Source: Verrucomicrobiota bacterium | GTDB taxonomy: Bacteria > Verrucomicrobiota > Verrucomicrobiia > Verrucomicrobiales > Akkermansiaceae | Reading direction: 5' to 3' | DNA length: 64,000 nt | NCBI GenBank assembly: GCA_030835305.1 | Contig: JAURPJ010000120.1 | Location: forward strand, 1 to 64,000 | Part shown: positions 43,685 to 52,230 of the stretch, one piece after another | Layout: every line of letters begins with the position of its first letter | Position numbering within the stretch: position 1 is the stretch's first letter | The notes under the pieces: model-generated | Databases searched by the model: none | What the model was told of the DNA's origin: nothing | The model's input: only the letters and a program-made list of their open reading frames with translations | Translations under genes and position numbers: made by a program

Positions 43685-45031
43685 TCATTTCTGTGTGAGG
43701 CCGGCGGTGGATTCTGAGCTAACTTCGCCCCGCAGGGAGCAGGAGGCGATGAGATTCCCGCTTCCTTCTCCTTGAAACCGGATAGCGGCTTTCGCTCGTG
43801 GTGTACCGCGGGTGTCGGCAATGGTGCAACCGGTTACGACGACATCGCGGCAGTCAAGTGCATCAATTCCACAGGGGACGCCATTGCTGAAGTTGCATCC
43901 GCTCACTGCAATTCGTTGACAGTTTTGCAGCTCCAAAAGCGAGGCTCCGTTTTTCTGGCCTTCCTCGGATTCGTCATGGAAACTACAGCCTGAAATGGTG
44001 CAATCCCGGCTATCAATCAAGCGGATCCCGGTTCCAGCAGTGGCGGTGTGGCGGCGAAAATGATTGCTCCCAACGGTGACTAAGCGTGAATCCTCGATCA
44101 GGAGATTTCGATAGGAACAGGAATAGATCGAGTTGCCGGTTAGGGAAACTCCGTAGCAGCCGCTCAGATGAACATTCGTCTCCTGCGAGCCGATGATATT
44201 TCCAGTGATGGTGATCAGACCAGGTGGTCTCGAGCGATCAGATCTCTCCATGATGCGGATGTTCCGTCCGTCTTTGGAAGCCGTCGCCTGGATGGTATTG
44301 GAAACGATAGTCACTTCATTGACGCTTGCTCCATCCGTGGCAGCATCGATCCAAATTTCAGCCGTTGGCTCATTTAGCAGCTCCGGGAAGGATCGCGGGG
44401 TGTTATTATATTCGATATCGTTCCCGGTGATCTGGAGGTTACGAATCTCCGATCGCTCAATACGAATTCCACCCAGCCGATTGTAACTGATATGGGAATT
44501 GGCGATGTTGATCTGATGTAGGTTGAGACCGTCCATAAAGATACCAATTCCCCGGTTATGATAGAGGTGGCAGTTCACGATCTGGATGTTCCGATTACGC
44601 TCTACAAGGTGAATGGCATGCCTGACGTGGCGAATCATGACGCCGTCAAAAATGGCCTGCATCGTCCCTTTGACTTCGAAGCCATCCGCTTCCGCATGGG
44701 ATCCTTCAATTGCGATTCCGCGAACAGCGGGCATTCTTTCCGACTGCCACACGGCTGGTTTTAGCGAACCGGGATCGCCTGTTCCTCCGTGGTTCCCGAG
44801 AAGACGGAAAGCAGGGCCGGGACCCGCCATGACAATAGTGGCGGCACCCAGTGTGCCGGAGATCCCGAAGGGGCCCGAATCTTTGAGATAGATTTCGAGC
44901 GATTTAGTAAGCCGATAAGTCCCCCGCGGAAACTCCAACAGGCCATCACCATCCGTGATTGCATGTTGGATCGCTACAGTATCATCGGTCAGTCCGTCGC
45001 CGGTTGCCCCAAAATCCTTGACGTTACTCAT
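43685..45031 (-). CDS. right-handed parallel beta-helix protein (pectate-lyase-like)
   Basis: 448 residues. The N-terminal motif NVKDFGATGDGLTDDTVAIQ is the classic opening of pectate-lyase-superfamily and GH28-like proteins, followed by LEFPRGTYRLTKSL. From residue about 100 on, repeated coils with NxxG and I-x-N patterns (NIQIVNCHLYHNRGIGIFMD, NLQITGNDIEYNN, GVSLTGNSIYSCSYRNLLIE) form the helix. No signal peptide is visible, so export or cytoplasmic location is unclear. Activity (lyase, hydrolase or epimerase) cannot be read from the sequence. Confidence 0.88.
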   Translation of the reverse strand: MSNVKDFGATGDGLTDDTVAIQHAITDGDGLLEFPRGTYRLTKSLEIYLKDSGPFGISGTLGAATIVMAGPGPAFRLLGNHGGTGDPGSLKPAVWQSERMPAVRGIAIEGSHAEADGFEVKGTMQAIFDGVMIRHVRHAIHLVERNRNIQIVNCHLYHNRGIGIFMDGLNLHQINIANSHISYNRLGGIRIERSEIRNLQITGNDIEYNNTPRSFPELLNEPTAEIWIDAATDGASVNEVTIVSNTIQATASKDGRNIRIMERSDRSRPPGLITITGNIIGSQETNVHLSGCYGVSLTGNSIYSCSYRNLLIEDSRLVTVGSNHFRRHTATAGTGIRLIDSRDCTISGCSFHDESEEGQKNGASLLELQNCQRIAVSGCNFSNGVPCGIDALDCRDVVVTGCTIADTRGTPRAKAAIRFQGEGSGNLIASCSLRGEVSSESTAGLTQK

Positions 45032-45093
45032 TGGAGGATCCTAGGCCAACGCAACCCTCCTAGGAAGAGATAAAGGGGCTCACCCAGGAACAA

Positions 45094-46611
45094 CTACTCG
45101 AACCCGATCGCCCCAAATCTTTTCAAAAAACCCATTCCTTGAATTAAGGCAATGGCTGTTTTCCGTTCTTCGGGAGAAAGCATAGAGTCATTATCTTTAT
45201 CCAGCGCCTTTAGCATTCCCACTGCAATCTGCAACTGCCCTTTCCTATTCCCATTCCCATTCCCATTCCCATTCCCAACATCGGCGCGGCGCTCCCAGAT
45301 ACGATCAATAAATTGATTTGCCAAGAAAAACCGCAGCGCATTGTGGGTCGCTTCTTTCTGCTCCTTGGTCTCAAACATCGCAGCCAGGGTAATCGACCCC
45401 ATCTCGTCGGTCGTCTGCGGTCCCCACTTCACGTTTTTAGGCGGGCTTGTGGGATTATTGGGGTTCGATGCAGAGTTATCGTAAGAAATTAGCATGTCCA
45501 GGCGGGTACCTGCAGGGAGCTTGACCGGCTTTTCGAAGGAATAGTCTTCCTGCCATCTGAAATCCCATCGTGTCGTTCGGAGAAGGCGGATGGCTTTGCC
45601 GTTAGGCAAAGTGGCAGTTAACTCCATGCGCTTGGCCAGATAGTGGGCGTGGGCGTTTACAGCAAAGGCTTCACAATCTTCCGGGAGGATAAAGGACGCC
45701 TCTTCGATATGTTCTTTGTCACCGGCCTTGATTTCGATGCCTTGCATTTGACCAAAGTGCGGAGGAACCTGAATGATGCTCCAGGGACGGGCTGTCGGCT
45801 TGTCCGAGTAGTGGAAACCAACCGATGATTGATCGGTCATCTCTCTGCCATTCGGGTGATAATGAATTTGCACCACCAAGTCTGCCCCCTTAGGAATTAA
45901 GAAACGAAGTCCATGGGGTAATTCAGTAGGTTGGGTCCCCACGTCCCAGCCACCGATGTAGCTGAAGCCGGCATTGGATTTTGACATACTAAACCCGGGC
46001 TTCTTGTCTTCGGCGTCATATTTCCGGGCCTTCCCGGAGGTATCGAGGAAGTAGAGAATGTGATGAACGATTTCCGGTGCACCAGGCAGAAATTCGATGG
46101 CTTCCACCCAACGATCCTCCTCAAGGTTCATCGGGATCACAAAATTTCGGTAGATGTCACTTCCCTCGGCGCGGACGGTGAAGCGCTCGGTCATGGTCGC
46201 AATTTGATCCGGCTCGCCGATTTGCCACTTCTCATGGAATTCGGGCAAGGGAGGGGTCTCGGCCGGATCTCCCTCGGGTCGACCAGCGGTCACCCAATCG
46301 GAGAGAAGTTTGATTTGCTCCGGGCTCAGAGAGCGATTGTTGCTGAATTTGACATCACCAGGATCAGCGTGCCAGGGAGGCATGGTGCGATCTTCGGTGA
46401 CTTCAACGATCTGCTTGGCGCGTCTCTTAACCGTTTTGTAGTCAGTCAGGGCAAAGGGGCCAATCTGCCCCGGCCGGTGACAGGTCGTGCAGTTCTCAAA
46501 AATGATGGGAGCAATATCTTTGCTGAAGGTGACGGATTTCTCTTCTCCAGCGCCCTGCAAGGGGGAAAGAAAGAGGCAGAGCAAGGCCGCTGATTTCTTG
46601 ACTAATTTCAT
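45094..46611 (-). CDS. secreted haem c / copper monooxygenase-like protein with EF-hand
   Basis: 505 residues from ATG 46611, which starts a signal peptide (MKLVKKSAALLCLFLSPLQG); a longer frame upstream runs into the redoxin gene and is not coding. Domains: cytochrome-c-like with ENCTTCHRPGQIGP at about 40-140, then a PHM/DBM-type copper fold with paired His in APEIVHHILYFLD, VVQIHYHPNG and NAHAHYLAKRMEL, and a C-terminal EF-hand loop DKDNDSMLSPEE. A Gly-Asn repeat (GNGNGNGNGN) precedes the EF-hand. It is coupled to the redoxin gene (four-base gap). The reaction is unknown; a copper-dependent oxidation fed by haem is inferred. Confidence 0.9.
   Translation of the reverse strand: MKLVKKSAALLCLFLSPLQGAGEEKSVTFSKDIAPIIFENCTTCHRPGQIGPFALTDYKTVKRRAKQIVEVTEDRTMPPWHADPGDVKFSNNRSLSPEQIKLLSDWVTAGRPEGDPAETPPLPEFHEKWQIGEPDQIATMTERFTVRAEGSDIYRNFVIPMNLEEDRWVEAIEFLPGAPEIVHHILYFLDTSGKARKYDAEDKKPGFSMSKSNAGFSYIGGWDVGTQPTELPHGLRFLIPKGADLVVQIHYHPNGREMTDQSSVGFHYSDKPTARPWSIIQVPPHFGQMQGIEIKAGDKEHIEEASFILPEDCEAFAVNAHAHYLAKRMELTATLPNGKAIRLLRTTRWDFRWQEDYSFEKPVKLPAGTRLDMLISYDNSASNPNNPTSPPKNVKWGPQTTDEMGSITLAAMFETKEQKEATHNALRFFLANQFIDRIWERRADVGNGNGNGNGNRKGQLQIAVGMLKALDKDNDSMLSPEERKTAIALIQGMGFLKRFGAIGFE
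45247..45276 (-). repeat. hexanucleotide tandem repeat (ATTCCC)5 in coding sequence
   Basis: Five perfect tandem copies of ATTCCC (GGGAAT on the coding strand), encoding (Gly-Asn)5 in the linker before the EF-hand of the haem/copper protein. Because the unit is six bases, copy-number change would alter linker length without shifting frame. Confidence 0.95.
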
Positions 46612-46615
46612 GTGC

Positions 46616-47212
46616 TTATTTTGGTGATTTGGGGAGAGGACCTTCGGGGAAAGAAATGTAACAACCGATAGGCTTGGTAACCTTTTTAGCAACAGGGTTC
46701 CCCGCCAGCACTGCATCCAGAGCCATACGCAGGTCCCGCACGCGGGGGGCGGGCCGAACTGTTCCAAACTTAACCGCCCGGTCGTCGATCCGTCCACGGT
46801 AGAGGATTTCGCCATCGTGCCCCAAAATACAAGCCTCCGGCATCACAGTCGCGCCGGTAAATTTGGCTAGCTTGACTTCCGGGTCGAGTAGGGCACGCAG
46901 GGAAAGCTTGTAGTCACGTTGGTGCTTTTGAACCTCGGCCGCCTTTTCATGAGCATAGACGGCTAGGCAGGTAACCCCTTGCTTTTTGTATTGCTCGACG
47001 ATGCGGGTGATTTCGGGAGAGTAAAGATTGCCGATCGGGCATTCGGTTGTCAGGAAAAACAAGACTGTTGCCTTTTGCCCTTTGTTGGCCAGAGGCTCCA
47101 CCAATTTGCCAGATGAGTCTTTCAAACGAATGGAATCGCGCTCTCCTCCAAAAAGAGATGCGATCGCGAGCAGCAGAATCACAGAGGCCGCGCCAAAAAA
47201 TTTGTGGTTCAT
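46616..47212 (-). CDS. secreted redoxin (AhpC/TSA-thioredoxin-like)
   Basis: 198 residues from ATG 47212, giving a leader MNHKFFGAASVILLLAIASL. The thioredoxin-like fold has VLFFLTTECPIGNLYSPEI with a single Cys in place of CxxC, then VYAHEKAAEV, DPEVKLAKFTGATVMPEA (cis-Pro loop) and YRGRIDDRA. This ECPIxN type is common beside copper-monooxygenase-like haem proteins in Planctomycetes and Verrucomicrobia, as here (stop four bases before the next start). It may deliver electrons or repair thiols for its neighbour. Confidence 0.9.
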   Translation of the reverse strand: MNHKFFGAASVILLLAIASLFGGERDSIRLKDSSGKLVEPLANKGQKATVLFFLTTECPIGNLYSPEITRIVEQYKKQGVTCLAVYAHEKAAEVQKHQRDYKLSLRALLDPEVKLAKFTGATVMPEACILGHDGEILYRGRIDDRAVKFGTVRPAPRVRDLRMALDAVLAGNPVAKKVTKPIGCYISFPEGPLPKSPK

Positions 47213-47621
47213 GGGGAAATTGTTTTTGATGAGGGGTATAGGGCGAAAATTATCACTGTTATAGGAAGGCACGTTGCAGAATCTTTTCTTCTTGGTATTC
47301 GGTACAGGACACTCTGAAGCGTCGTTTACCAGGGGGAATTCTCAGTGGGCTTAACGAGAACGGAACAGGCCAAAGCAGAAAGAAGGCGTCATAAGACGGG
47401 AAAATTGTTTCATCAGTCGGCTCTATGCGATGAGTCGAGAAATGGTTACAGCAAAACTTTATTACTCACCGTATTGTGAGGCCACCTCCAACCGGAGATT
47501 TTGACAAGTTGGGCGCGCCTGATATCGCCGGAAACCCAAGAATCTGGATCAGCTTGAAGTCTGTCCTCGCCCGAGGTCAAATTAGGTAAACTGAGAGTTT
47601 TCAGCCCAAATTTCGTAAAAT
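47213..47621. other. intergenic region without a recognisable gene
   Basis: About 410 bases between divergent genes. I find no RNA gene, terminator-like hairpin or convincing frame. It presumably holds the promoters of the redoxin operon (minus) and the small membrane protein (plus). Confidence 0.5.
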
Positions 47622-47627
47622 GTGATC

Positions 47628-48032
47628 ATGCTTTTCGCCCTTCTCCTTGTTCAACTCGCAGCCTGTGCCGCTATGACCGGAATCATCTGGCTGGTCCAGA
47701 TTACGATCTACCCCTTATTTGCCCGGCTTGAAGGTGAGATATTTGACGAATATCACGCACGCTACATGGCCCGGGTGACCTATGTCATTGCCCCCCTCAT
47801 GCTCATCGAGGCGACAAGCTGTGCGGCCTGTCTCTACCTTGGAGATTGGCAGACAATGATCCTTTCCACCCTCCTCCTTGCCGTGATTTGGGCCTCCACA
47901 GCTCTAATTCAGGTTCCCCAGCACGCCAAGCTCACTCAGAAAACCGTTCCAGGCTTGGTTCGCTCCAATTGGATCCGAACCATCGCGTGGACTACGAGAA
48001 CCGTCCTTTTGGCCTCGATGAGCATTGGATGA
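47628..48032 (+). CDS. four-helix membrane protein
   Basis: 134 residues from ATG 47628 (GTG 47622 is an alternative). Four hydrophobic segments: LFALLLVQLAACAAMTGIIW, VTYVIAPLMLIEATSCAACL, MILSTLLLAVIWASTALIQV and TIAWTTRTVLLASM. The stretch IIWLVQITIYPLFARLEGEI and the end RSNWIRTIAWTTR occur in a family of conserved bacterial membrane proteins of unknown function. No operon partner: the next recognisable sequence downstream is a pseudogene. Confidence 0.75.
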   Translation: MLFALLLVQLAACAAMTGIIWLVQITIYPLFARLEGEIFDEYHARYMARVTYVIAPLMLIEATSCAACLYLGDWQTMILSTLLLAVIWASTALIQVPQHAKLTQKTVPGLVRSNWIRTIAWTTRTVLLASMSIG

Positions 48033-48308
48033 ATCAACCTTCATTTGCAGACCTAAATCTTATGATTACAATAGCTCACAGTGTCATTTTACTCGTTGAG
48101 ACAGGATTGTCCTCTGTTATGAAGAACCAATCGTCGTATCGGTGAGTTGTGTGGCACTTGCCGTATTTATGGATGAAGTAGCCAAGGCAAAAACAATTCG
48201 TGGGACAGTCACGTGGAGAATCCGCTTCGCTTCCTAGAAGCTCGAATGGCTCGCCAAAAAAATGAAGCGGGCTCGCTTCCCCCATCCTCCTCACTTCATC
48301 CCGGCGGA

Positions 48309-49010
48309 ATGAAATCACTCGAGGCAATTCAAGAATGGCTAATCTCGGCCATCCAACAACCGGCAGCGGCTCAAGGCATTTGGGAAATGGTGCATGACGA
48401 ACAAGGTCGCCGGTTGAACGGCTCAAAATTTATAGAAAGTCGTTTTACGGATGTTTATTGCAGGTTCTGGAGGGAGAATTCCCCGTGCTTCGCCACGCCA
48501 TGGAGGGCGATCTTTTTGCGTAATTTGCAAGCGACTACCTGCGAATCCATCCTCCGGGGGGCTCCACTCTGACCGACCTCGGGAAGAACTTTCCAAAGCA
48601 TCTCCGGGACACCCACCTCGAGGACTCGAACGAACTCTGGTCCGAGTTTCTCATCGAATTGGCAATCCTCGAACGGGTCTTCAGCGAGGTCTATCAAGGT
48701 GACGGCCCTGAGAATCTTGATGTCACTCCAGCGGAGGACTTTGAAGGTATCGTGTCGGAACCTTGGATGAAGATTCTATCCTGTAATTTCCTGGTCCATC
48801 GCTACTTCCTTGCGGTCAGAAAGCAGCAAGATTCCGAGCTTCCTTCCCCCGTGAGACGACCCTTTTGGCTTACCGGCGAAACTACCGAGTCAGGCTGAGA
48901 ACACGCTGCCCCCTTTGGTATCCCAAGGTTTTCGAGGGACTCACTAATCCTATCATCGCAAATTCTACACTCGGAGTTGCTTGGCTCCTTGCAGAATTAT
49001 TTGGAGAAAC
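48309..49010 (+). pseudogene. DUF2063 (HvfC/BufC-like) protein, multiply frameshifted
   Basis: The parts of a DUF2063 protein lie in successive frames. The N-terminus is MKSLEAIQEWLISAIQQP (ATG 48309). After a shift near 48464 comes VLEGEFPVLRHAMEGDLFA, an in-frame TAA, then FASDYLRIHPPGGSTLTDLG and LIELAILERVFSEVYQG to a TGA at 48898. The expected C-terminal AYRRNYRVRLRT follows in another frame. Two frameshifts plus one nonsense codon mean the gene is dead. DUF2063 proteins usually partner a DUF692 (MNIO) enzyme in copper-peptide maturation; no DUF692 gene is present here. The end coordinate is approximate. Confidence 0.75.
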
Positions 49011-49354
49011 TCTCAAGTCAGGTCGTAGTGTTTTCACAAAATACACAAGCTATGAAACAATCAAATCTCCGACATCCAGCGCAGCGGTAGCCGCCACAAT
49101 AGCAGGCTCCAAGTTTCCGAAAAGTGGCACAGTTTCTTATGCCGTTTCTTTCTTGGAACGAACTCCGCGAACACGCCCCGTCCGATGAAGGAAACAACCC
49201 GAAGATTCTCGCCTTTGAAATGCGAAGGTAAATCATCTCGAGTCATAACCTACGGGAATACGGAAGAGTGCTTCGCCTTAATCTCCCTCTATGCGACATC
49301 TTCCACGAAAACGAATTGCCAAGCGGCAATCTAAAGCCAAGTTAAGTCCACTAA

Positions 49355-50971
49355 ATGTCTGACTTTCTAGTGATCGGTTCCGGTGTCGCCGGGCTTTCCT
49401 TTGCCATCAAAGCGGCCGAATTCGGCAGGGTGACTGTCATCACCAAAGGCAAGCTCCTCGAATCCAACACTGCCTGGGCCCAAGGTGGCATCTCGGCCGT
49501 CCTTCCCGAAGGTTTGCGCGACCCTGCTGACAATTGCGAAAAGCATGTCGCCGACACCCTCGATGCCGGCGCCGGACTCTGTAACGAGGAAGCCGTTCGC
49601 ATTATCGTCAGTGAAGGTGCCGAGACCATCGAAGAACTCGTCGCCTGGGGAACTGATTTTGACAAAGATCACGACGAGCCAGATCGCTACTCACTTGGCA
49701 AAGAGGGCGGCCACTCCGAACGCCGAATCCTTCACGCCAAGGATACCACCGGACGCGAGATCGCCACCTCACTCGTCGAGACTGCCAGGCGCCATCCCCG
49801 GATCACCCTGTGCGAAGATAACTACGCCATTGATCTCATCACGACAGGGAGACTGGGCGTTGTCACCGACGACCGTGTCCTCGGGGCCTACGTTCTCGAG
49901 ATTAAAACCGGTCAGGTCAAAGTCATGGAATCACCTCGTGTCATCGTGGCCACAGGTGGCTGCGGGAAGACCTACCTTTACACAACCAATCCCGACTCCG
50001 CGACCGGCGACGGACTCGCAATGTGCTGGCGGGCGGGTGCTTCGATCGCAAACATGGAGTTCGTCCAGTTTCATCCCACCTGTTTCTACAACCCCGCCGC
50101 AACCGGCCCGGAAGCCCGCTCCTTCCTCGTCTCGGAAGCCGTCCGGGGAGAAGGAGCGGTTCTCGTCAACGATCAGGGCCATCAGTTCGTCAATGATCAC
50201 GACCCGCGCGGTTCCCTCGCTCCGCGTGACATTGTTGCGAGAGCCATCGACACCGAAATCAAACGTACTGGCGCGCCCTGCGTTTTTCTCGACGTTTCAC
50301 CGCTCGGCAACACCTTCACCGAGCGCTTTCCTTTTATCCACAAAACCCTCCTCACCTTTGGGCACAACGCTCTCGAAAAGCCCATCCCCGTCGTGCCCGC
50401 CGCACACTATCAATGCGGAGGAGTCGAAACCGACCTGTTTGGGAAAACCTCGGTGCGCGGACTTTATGCGATCGGCGAGGTGGCCTGCACCGGACTTCAC
50501 GGTGCAAATCGATTGGCATCCAACAGCCTTCTCGAAGGCAACGTTCTCGCCCGCCGTGCCCTCGCTGAAATCATGCGCCTTTACCCTCCGGGCAAGGAGG
50601 TCCCCGCCGCTCCCGGAATACCCGCCTGGGAAAGTGGCAATGCTGCTACGCCCGACGAATTGGTGAACATTTATCATGCCTGGGACGAACTGCGGCGGAC
50701 CATGCAGGATTACGTCTCAATCGTGCGTACTGACAATCGACTACGACGCGCCTCGTACCGACTCAGAAACCTCCGGCGCGAGGTCAAGGAATTCTACTGG
50801 GGCTACACCCTCACACCGGACATTCTCGAACTCCGAAACCTCGTCGCCACCGCGTCTCTGATCGTCGACTCAGCTCTCCTGAGGAAAGAGTCACGAGGAT
50901 CTCACCACACTCTGGATTACCCGGAGCGCGAAGAAAGATTCGATCACGACACCGTCCTCCGGAAATTTTAG
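49355..50971 (+). CDS. nadB: L-aspartate oxidase
   Basis: First enzyme of de novo NAD synthesis, oxidising L-aspartate to iminoaspartate with FAD. 538 residues, normal length. FAD site LVIGSGVAGLSFAIKAA; family blocks SNTAWAQGGISAVLPE, GKEGGHSERRILHAKDTTGR, MEFVQFHPTCFY, SEAVRGEGAVLVN, CGGVETDLFGKTSVRGLYAI and HGANRLASNSLLEG. The helical C-terminus holds VSIVRTDNRLRRA. nadA and nadC are not in the window. It appears monocistronic. Confidence 0.96.
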   Translation: MSDFLVIGSGVAGLSFAIKAAEFGRVTVITKGKLLESNTAWAQGGISAVLPEGLRDPADNCEKHVADTLDAGAGLCNEEAVRIIVSEGAETIEELVAWGTDFDKDHDEPDRYSLGKEGGHSERRILHAKDTTGREIATSLVETARRHPRITLCEDNYAIDLITTGRLGVVTDDRVLGAYVLEIKTGQVKVMESPRVIVATGGCGKTYLYTTNPDSATGDGLAMCWRAGASIANMEFVQFHPTCFYNPAATGPEARSFLVSEAVRGEGAVLVNDQGHQFVNDHDPRGSLAPRDIVARAIDTEIKRTGAPCVFLDVSPLGNTFTERFPFIHKTLLTFGHNALEKPIPVVPAAHYQCGGVETDLFGKTSVRGLYAIGEVACTGLHGANRLASNSLLEGNVLARRALAEIMRLYPPGKEVPAAPGIPAWESGNAATPDELVNIYHAWDELRRTMQDYVSIVRTDNRLRRASYRLRNLRREVKEFYWGYTLTPDILELRNLVATASLIVDSALLRKESRGSHHTLDYPEREERFDHDTVLRKF

Positions 50972-51154
50972 CTCCGTAGCACAGTATGGATTTTCAGCCC
51001 CTGCTGCACTTCGATGAACACGTCAATGGTCATAAGGCGGCCGGAAACTGAATGGTAAAGAGGACCGTCTATCCATCAATCGGGAGTTGATCAACGAGCC
51101 CTCTTCCTCCGACGCTACCACCAACAGGGTAGATATTTCTCGGAATAGAGCCAA

Positions 51155-51862
51155 TTAACAGCGGGCGAATCTCTTCTTCTTACCAATCCGGCCCATCTTC
51201 TCGATCTTTTCGATGTATGCCAAGGCATTGGGCGTATTGCAAGCTGTGTCACCTTGATTCACTTCGACCACCCCGATCTTCCGGGCCAGCTTCTTTGCCA
51301 ATCCCGTCACTTCCGGCAAATAGCTTCCTGCTGAAATCAAAAATCCATTCATGGCAGCCTTCACTTCATTGGTTTCGGTGTGAATCTCCAGCAACACTCG
51401 TTTGAGCAGGGTCTCAATCTCATTCGTATCAACGCCATCGTTATCAGCGATGGAAAGATCGTGGGAAAAAGTCTGCCAGCCTGCAGCTGCAATAAGCTCT
51501 TTTTCGGACTCGATCCACTTCCGGCCCAGAGCTAAACCATGCCTCGATTCCGCAGCCAGCGCCGCCACTGCGGTCCCCGAGATTAATGACCAGGTTGCTT
51601 CATTCACCCAACGGTCAAGCTCCTCTTCGGTCACCTTCTCCGAATCAGCGATCAAACCCGCGAGATACATCGCGTCGGAATTTCCCGTGCCATAAAGCGC
51701 CAGTGCGATATCGTGATCGTTCTTGAGTTCCTTTCGAAGCCCCTTGAGGTCCCCGATCTTCACCCCAAATAACGGTTCCACCGCACCATGACGCAAGAGA
51801 GTCTTCTTGGTCTGCTCGTTTCCGAGAGACTCCAGTTCGGCCATTACCTCACCAACAGTCAT
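51155..51862 (-). CDS. DNA alkylation repair-like (AlkD superfamily) protein
   Basis: 235 residues from ATG 51862; a longer start would overlap the upstream gene. The all-helical HEAT-like repeat sequence (MTVGEVMAELESLGNEQTKK, LFGVKIGDLKGLRKELKND, MYLAGLIADSEKVTEEELDR, WVNEATWSLISGTAVAALA) matches the AlkD-type family that binds or excises alkylated bases. The C-terminal Lys/Arg-rich end (KMGRIGKKKRFARC) could contact DNA. AlkD catalytic Trp/Asp equivalents cannot be placed with certainty. It starts five bases after a small unknown gene. Confidence 0.82.
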   Translation of the reverse strand: MTVGEVMAELESLGNEQTKKTLLRHGAVEPLFGVKIGDLKGLRKELKNDHDIALALYGTGNSDAMYLAGLIADSEKVTEEELDRWVNEATWSLISGTAVAALAAESRHGLALGRKWIESEKELIAAAGWQTFSHDLSIADNDGVDTNEIETLLKRVLLEIHTETNEVKAAMNGFLISAGSYLPEVTGLAKKLARKIGVVEVNQGDTACNTPNALAYIEKIEKMGRIGKKKRFARC

Positions 51863-51867
51863 GTCTG

Positions 51868-52164
51868 CTAAAGCTGATACTCTCCGTCCTCGTCCGTACC
51901 ATACCATCCAAGTTCCCGAAATGCCGTAATGATTGGAATCTCAAGATGCTCGTCTTCACCTTCCGCAAATTCGATCGTGGCAGAGCGGGTCATGCCTCGT
52001 TCGGAAGCAATACTGATGACAGTCTTGTTGGGCGGAAGATTGATCCAGTCACCCCAATCCTTCTGATCATGCTTGGGCTCGAGCCCTTGATCATGCAACG
52101 AGGAAATCACTTGCTTGATTGATGAGGCTTTTTCGGTTTCGGGAATATGTAAAACGGTTTCCAT
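51868..52164 (-). CDS. hypothetical protein in an operon with the AlkD-like gene
   Basis: 98 residues from ATG 52164 (METVLHIPETEKASSIKQVI). It is small, acidic and soluble, with GDWINLPPNKTVISIASERG and TAFRELGWYGTDEDGEYQL. No family recognised. A TGCTA-N4-TAGCA palindrome lies 10 bases upstream of its start. The AlkD-like gene follows after five bases, so both are probably controlled together. Confidence 0.7.
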   Translation of the reverse strand: METVLHIPETEKASSIKQVISSLHDQGLEPKHDQKDWGDWINLPPNKTVISIASERGMTRSATIEFAEGEDEHLEIPIITAFRELGWYGTDEDGEYQL

Positions 52165-52173
52165 GTCAATGTG

Positions 52174-52187
52174 TGCTACGCATAGCA
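52174..52187 (-). promoter_or_regulatory. candidate operator TGCTA-N4-TAGCA
   Basis: TGCTACGCATAGCA is a 5+4+5 inverted repeat just upstream of the start of the small unknown/AlkD-like operon. The spacing is that of a dimeric helix-turn-helix regulator, but the half-site differs from the LexA-type half-site at 22288. The regulator is unknown. Confidence 0.4.
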
Positions 52188-52230
52188 TCCCCGATGAACA
52201 CAGCCCGCGGCAAGAGCGAAAGGCACCAAC

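Noticed and set aside
49190-49354. Short protein-like stretch before nadB (RVLRLNLPLCDIFHENELPS)
   Set aside because: Too short and without a family or start codon context. It could be the tail of the dead DUF2063 region, but this cannot be supported.
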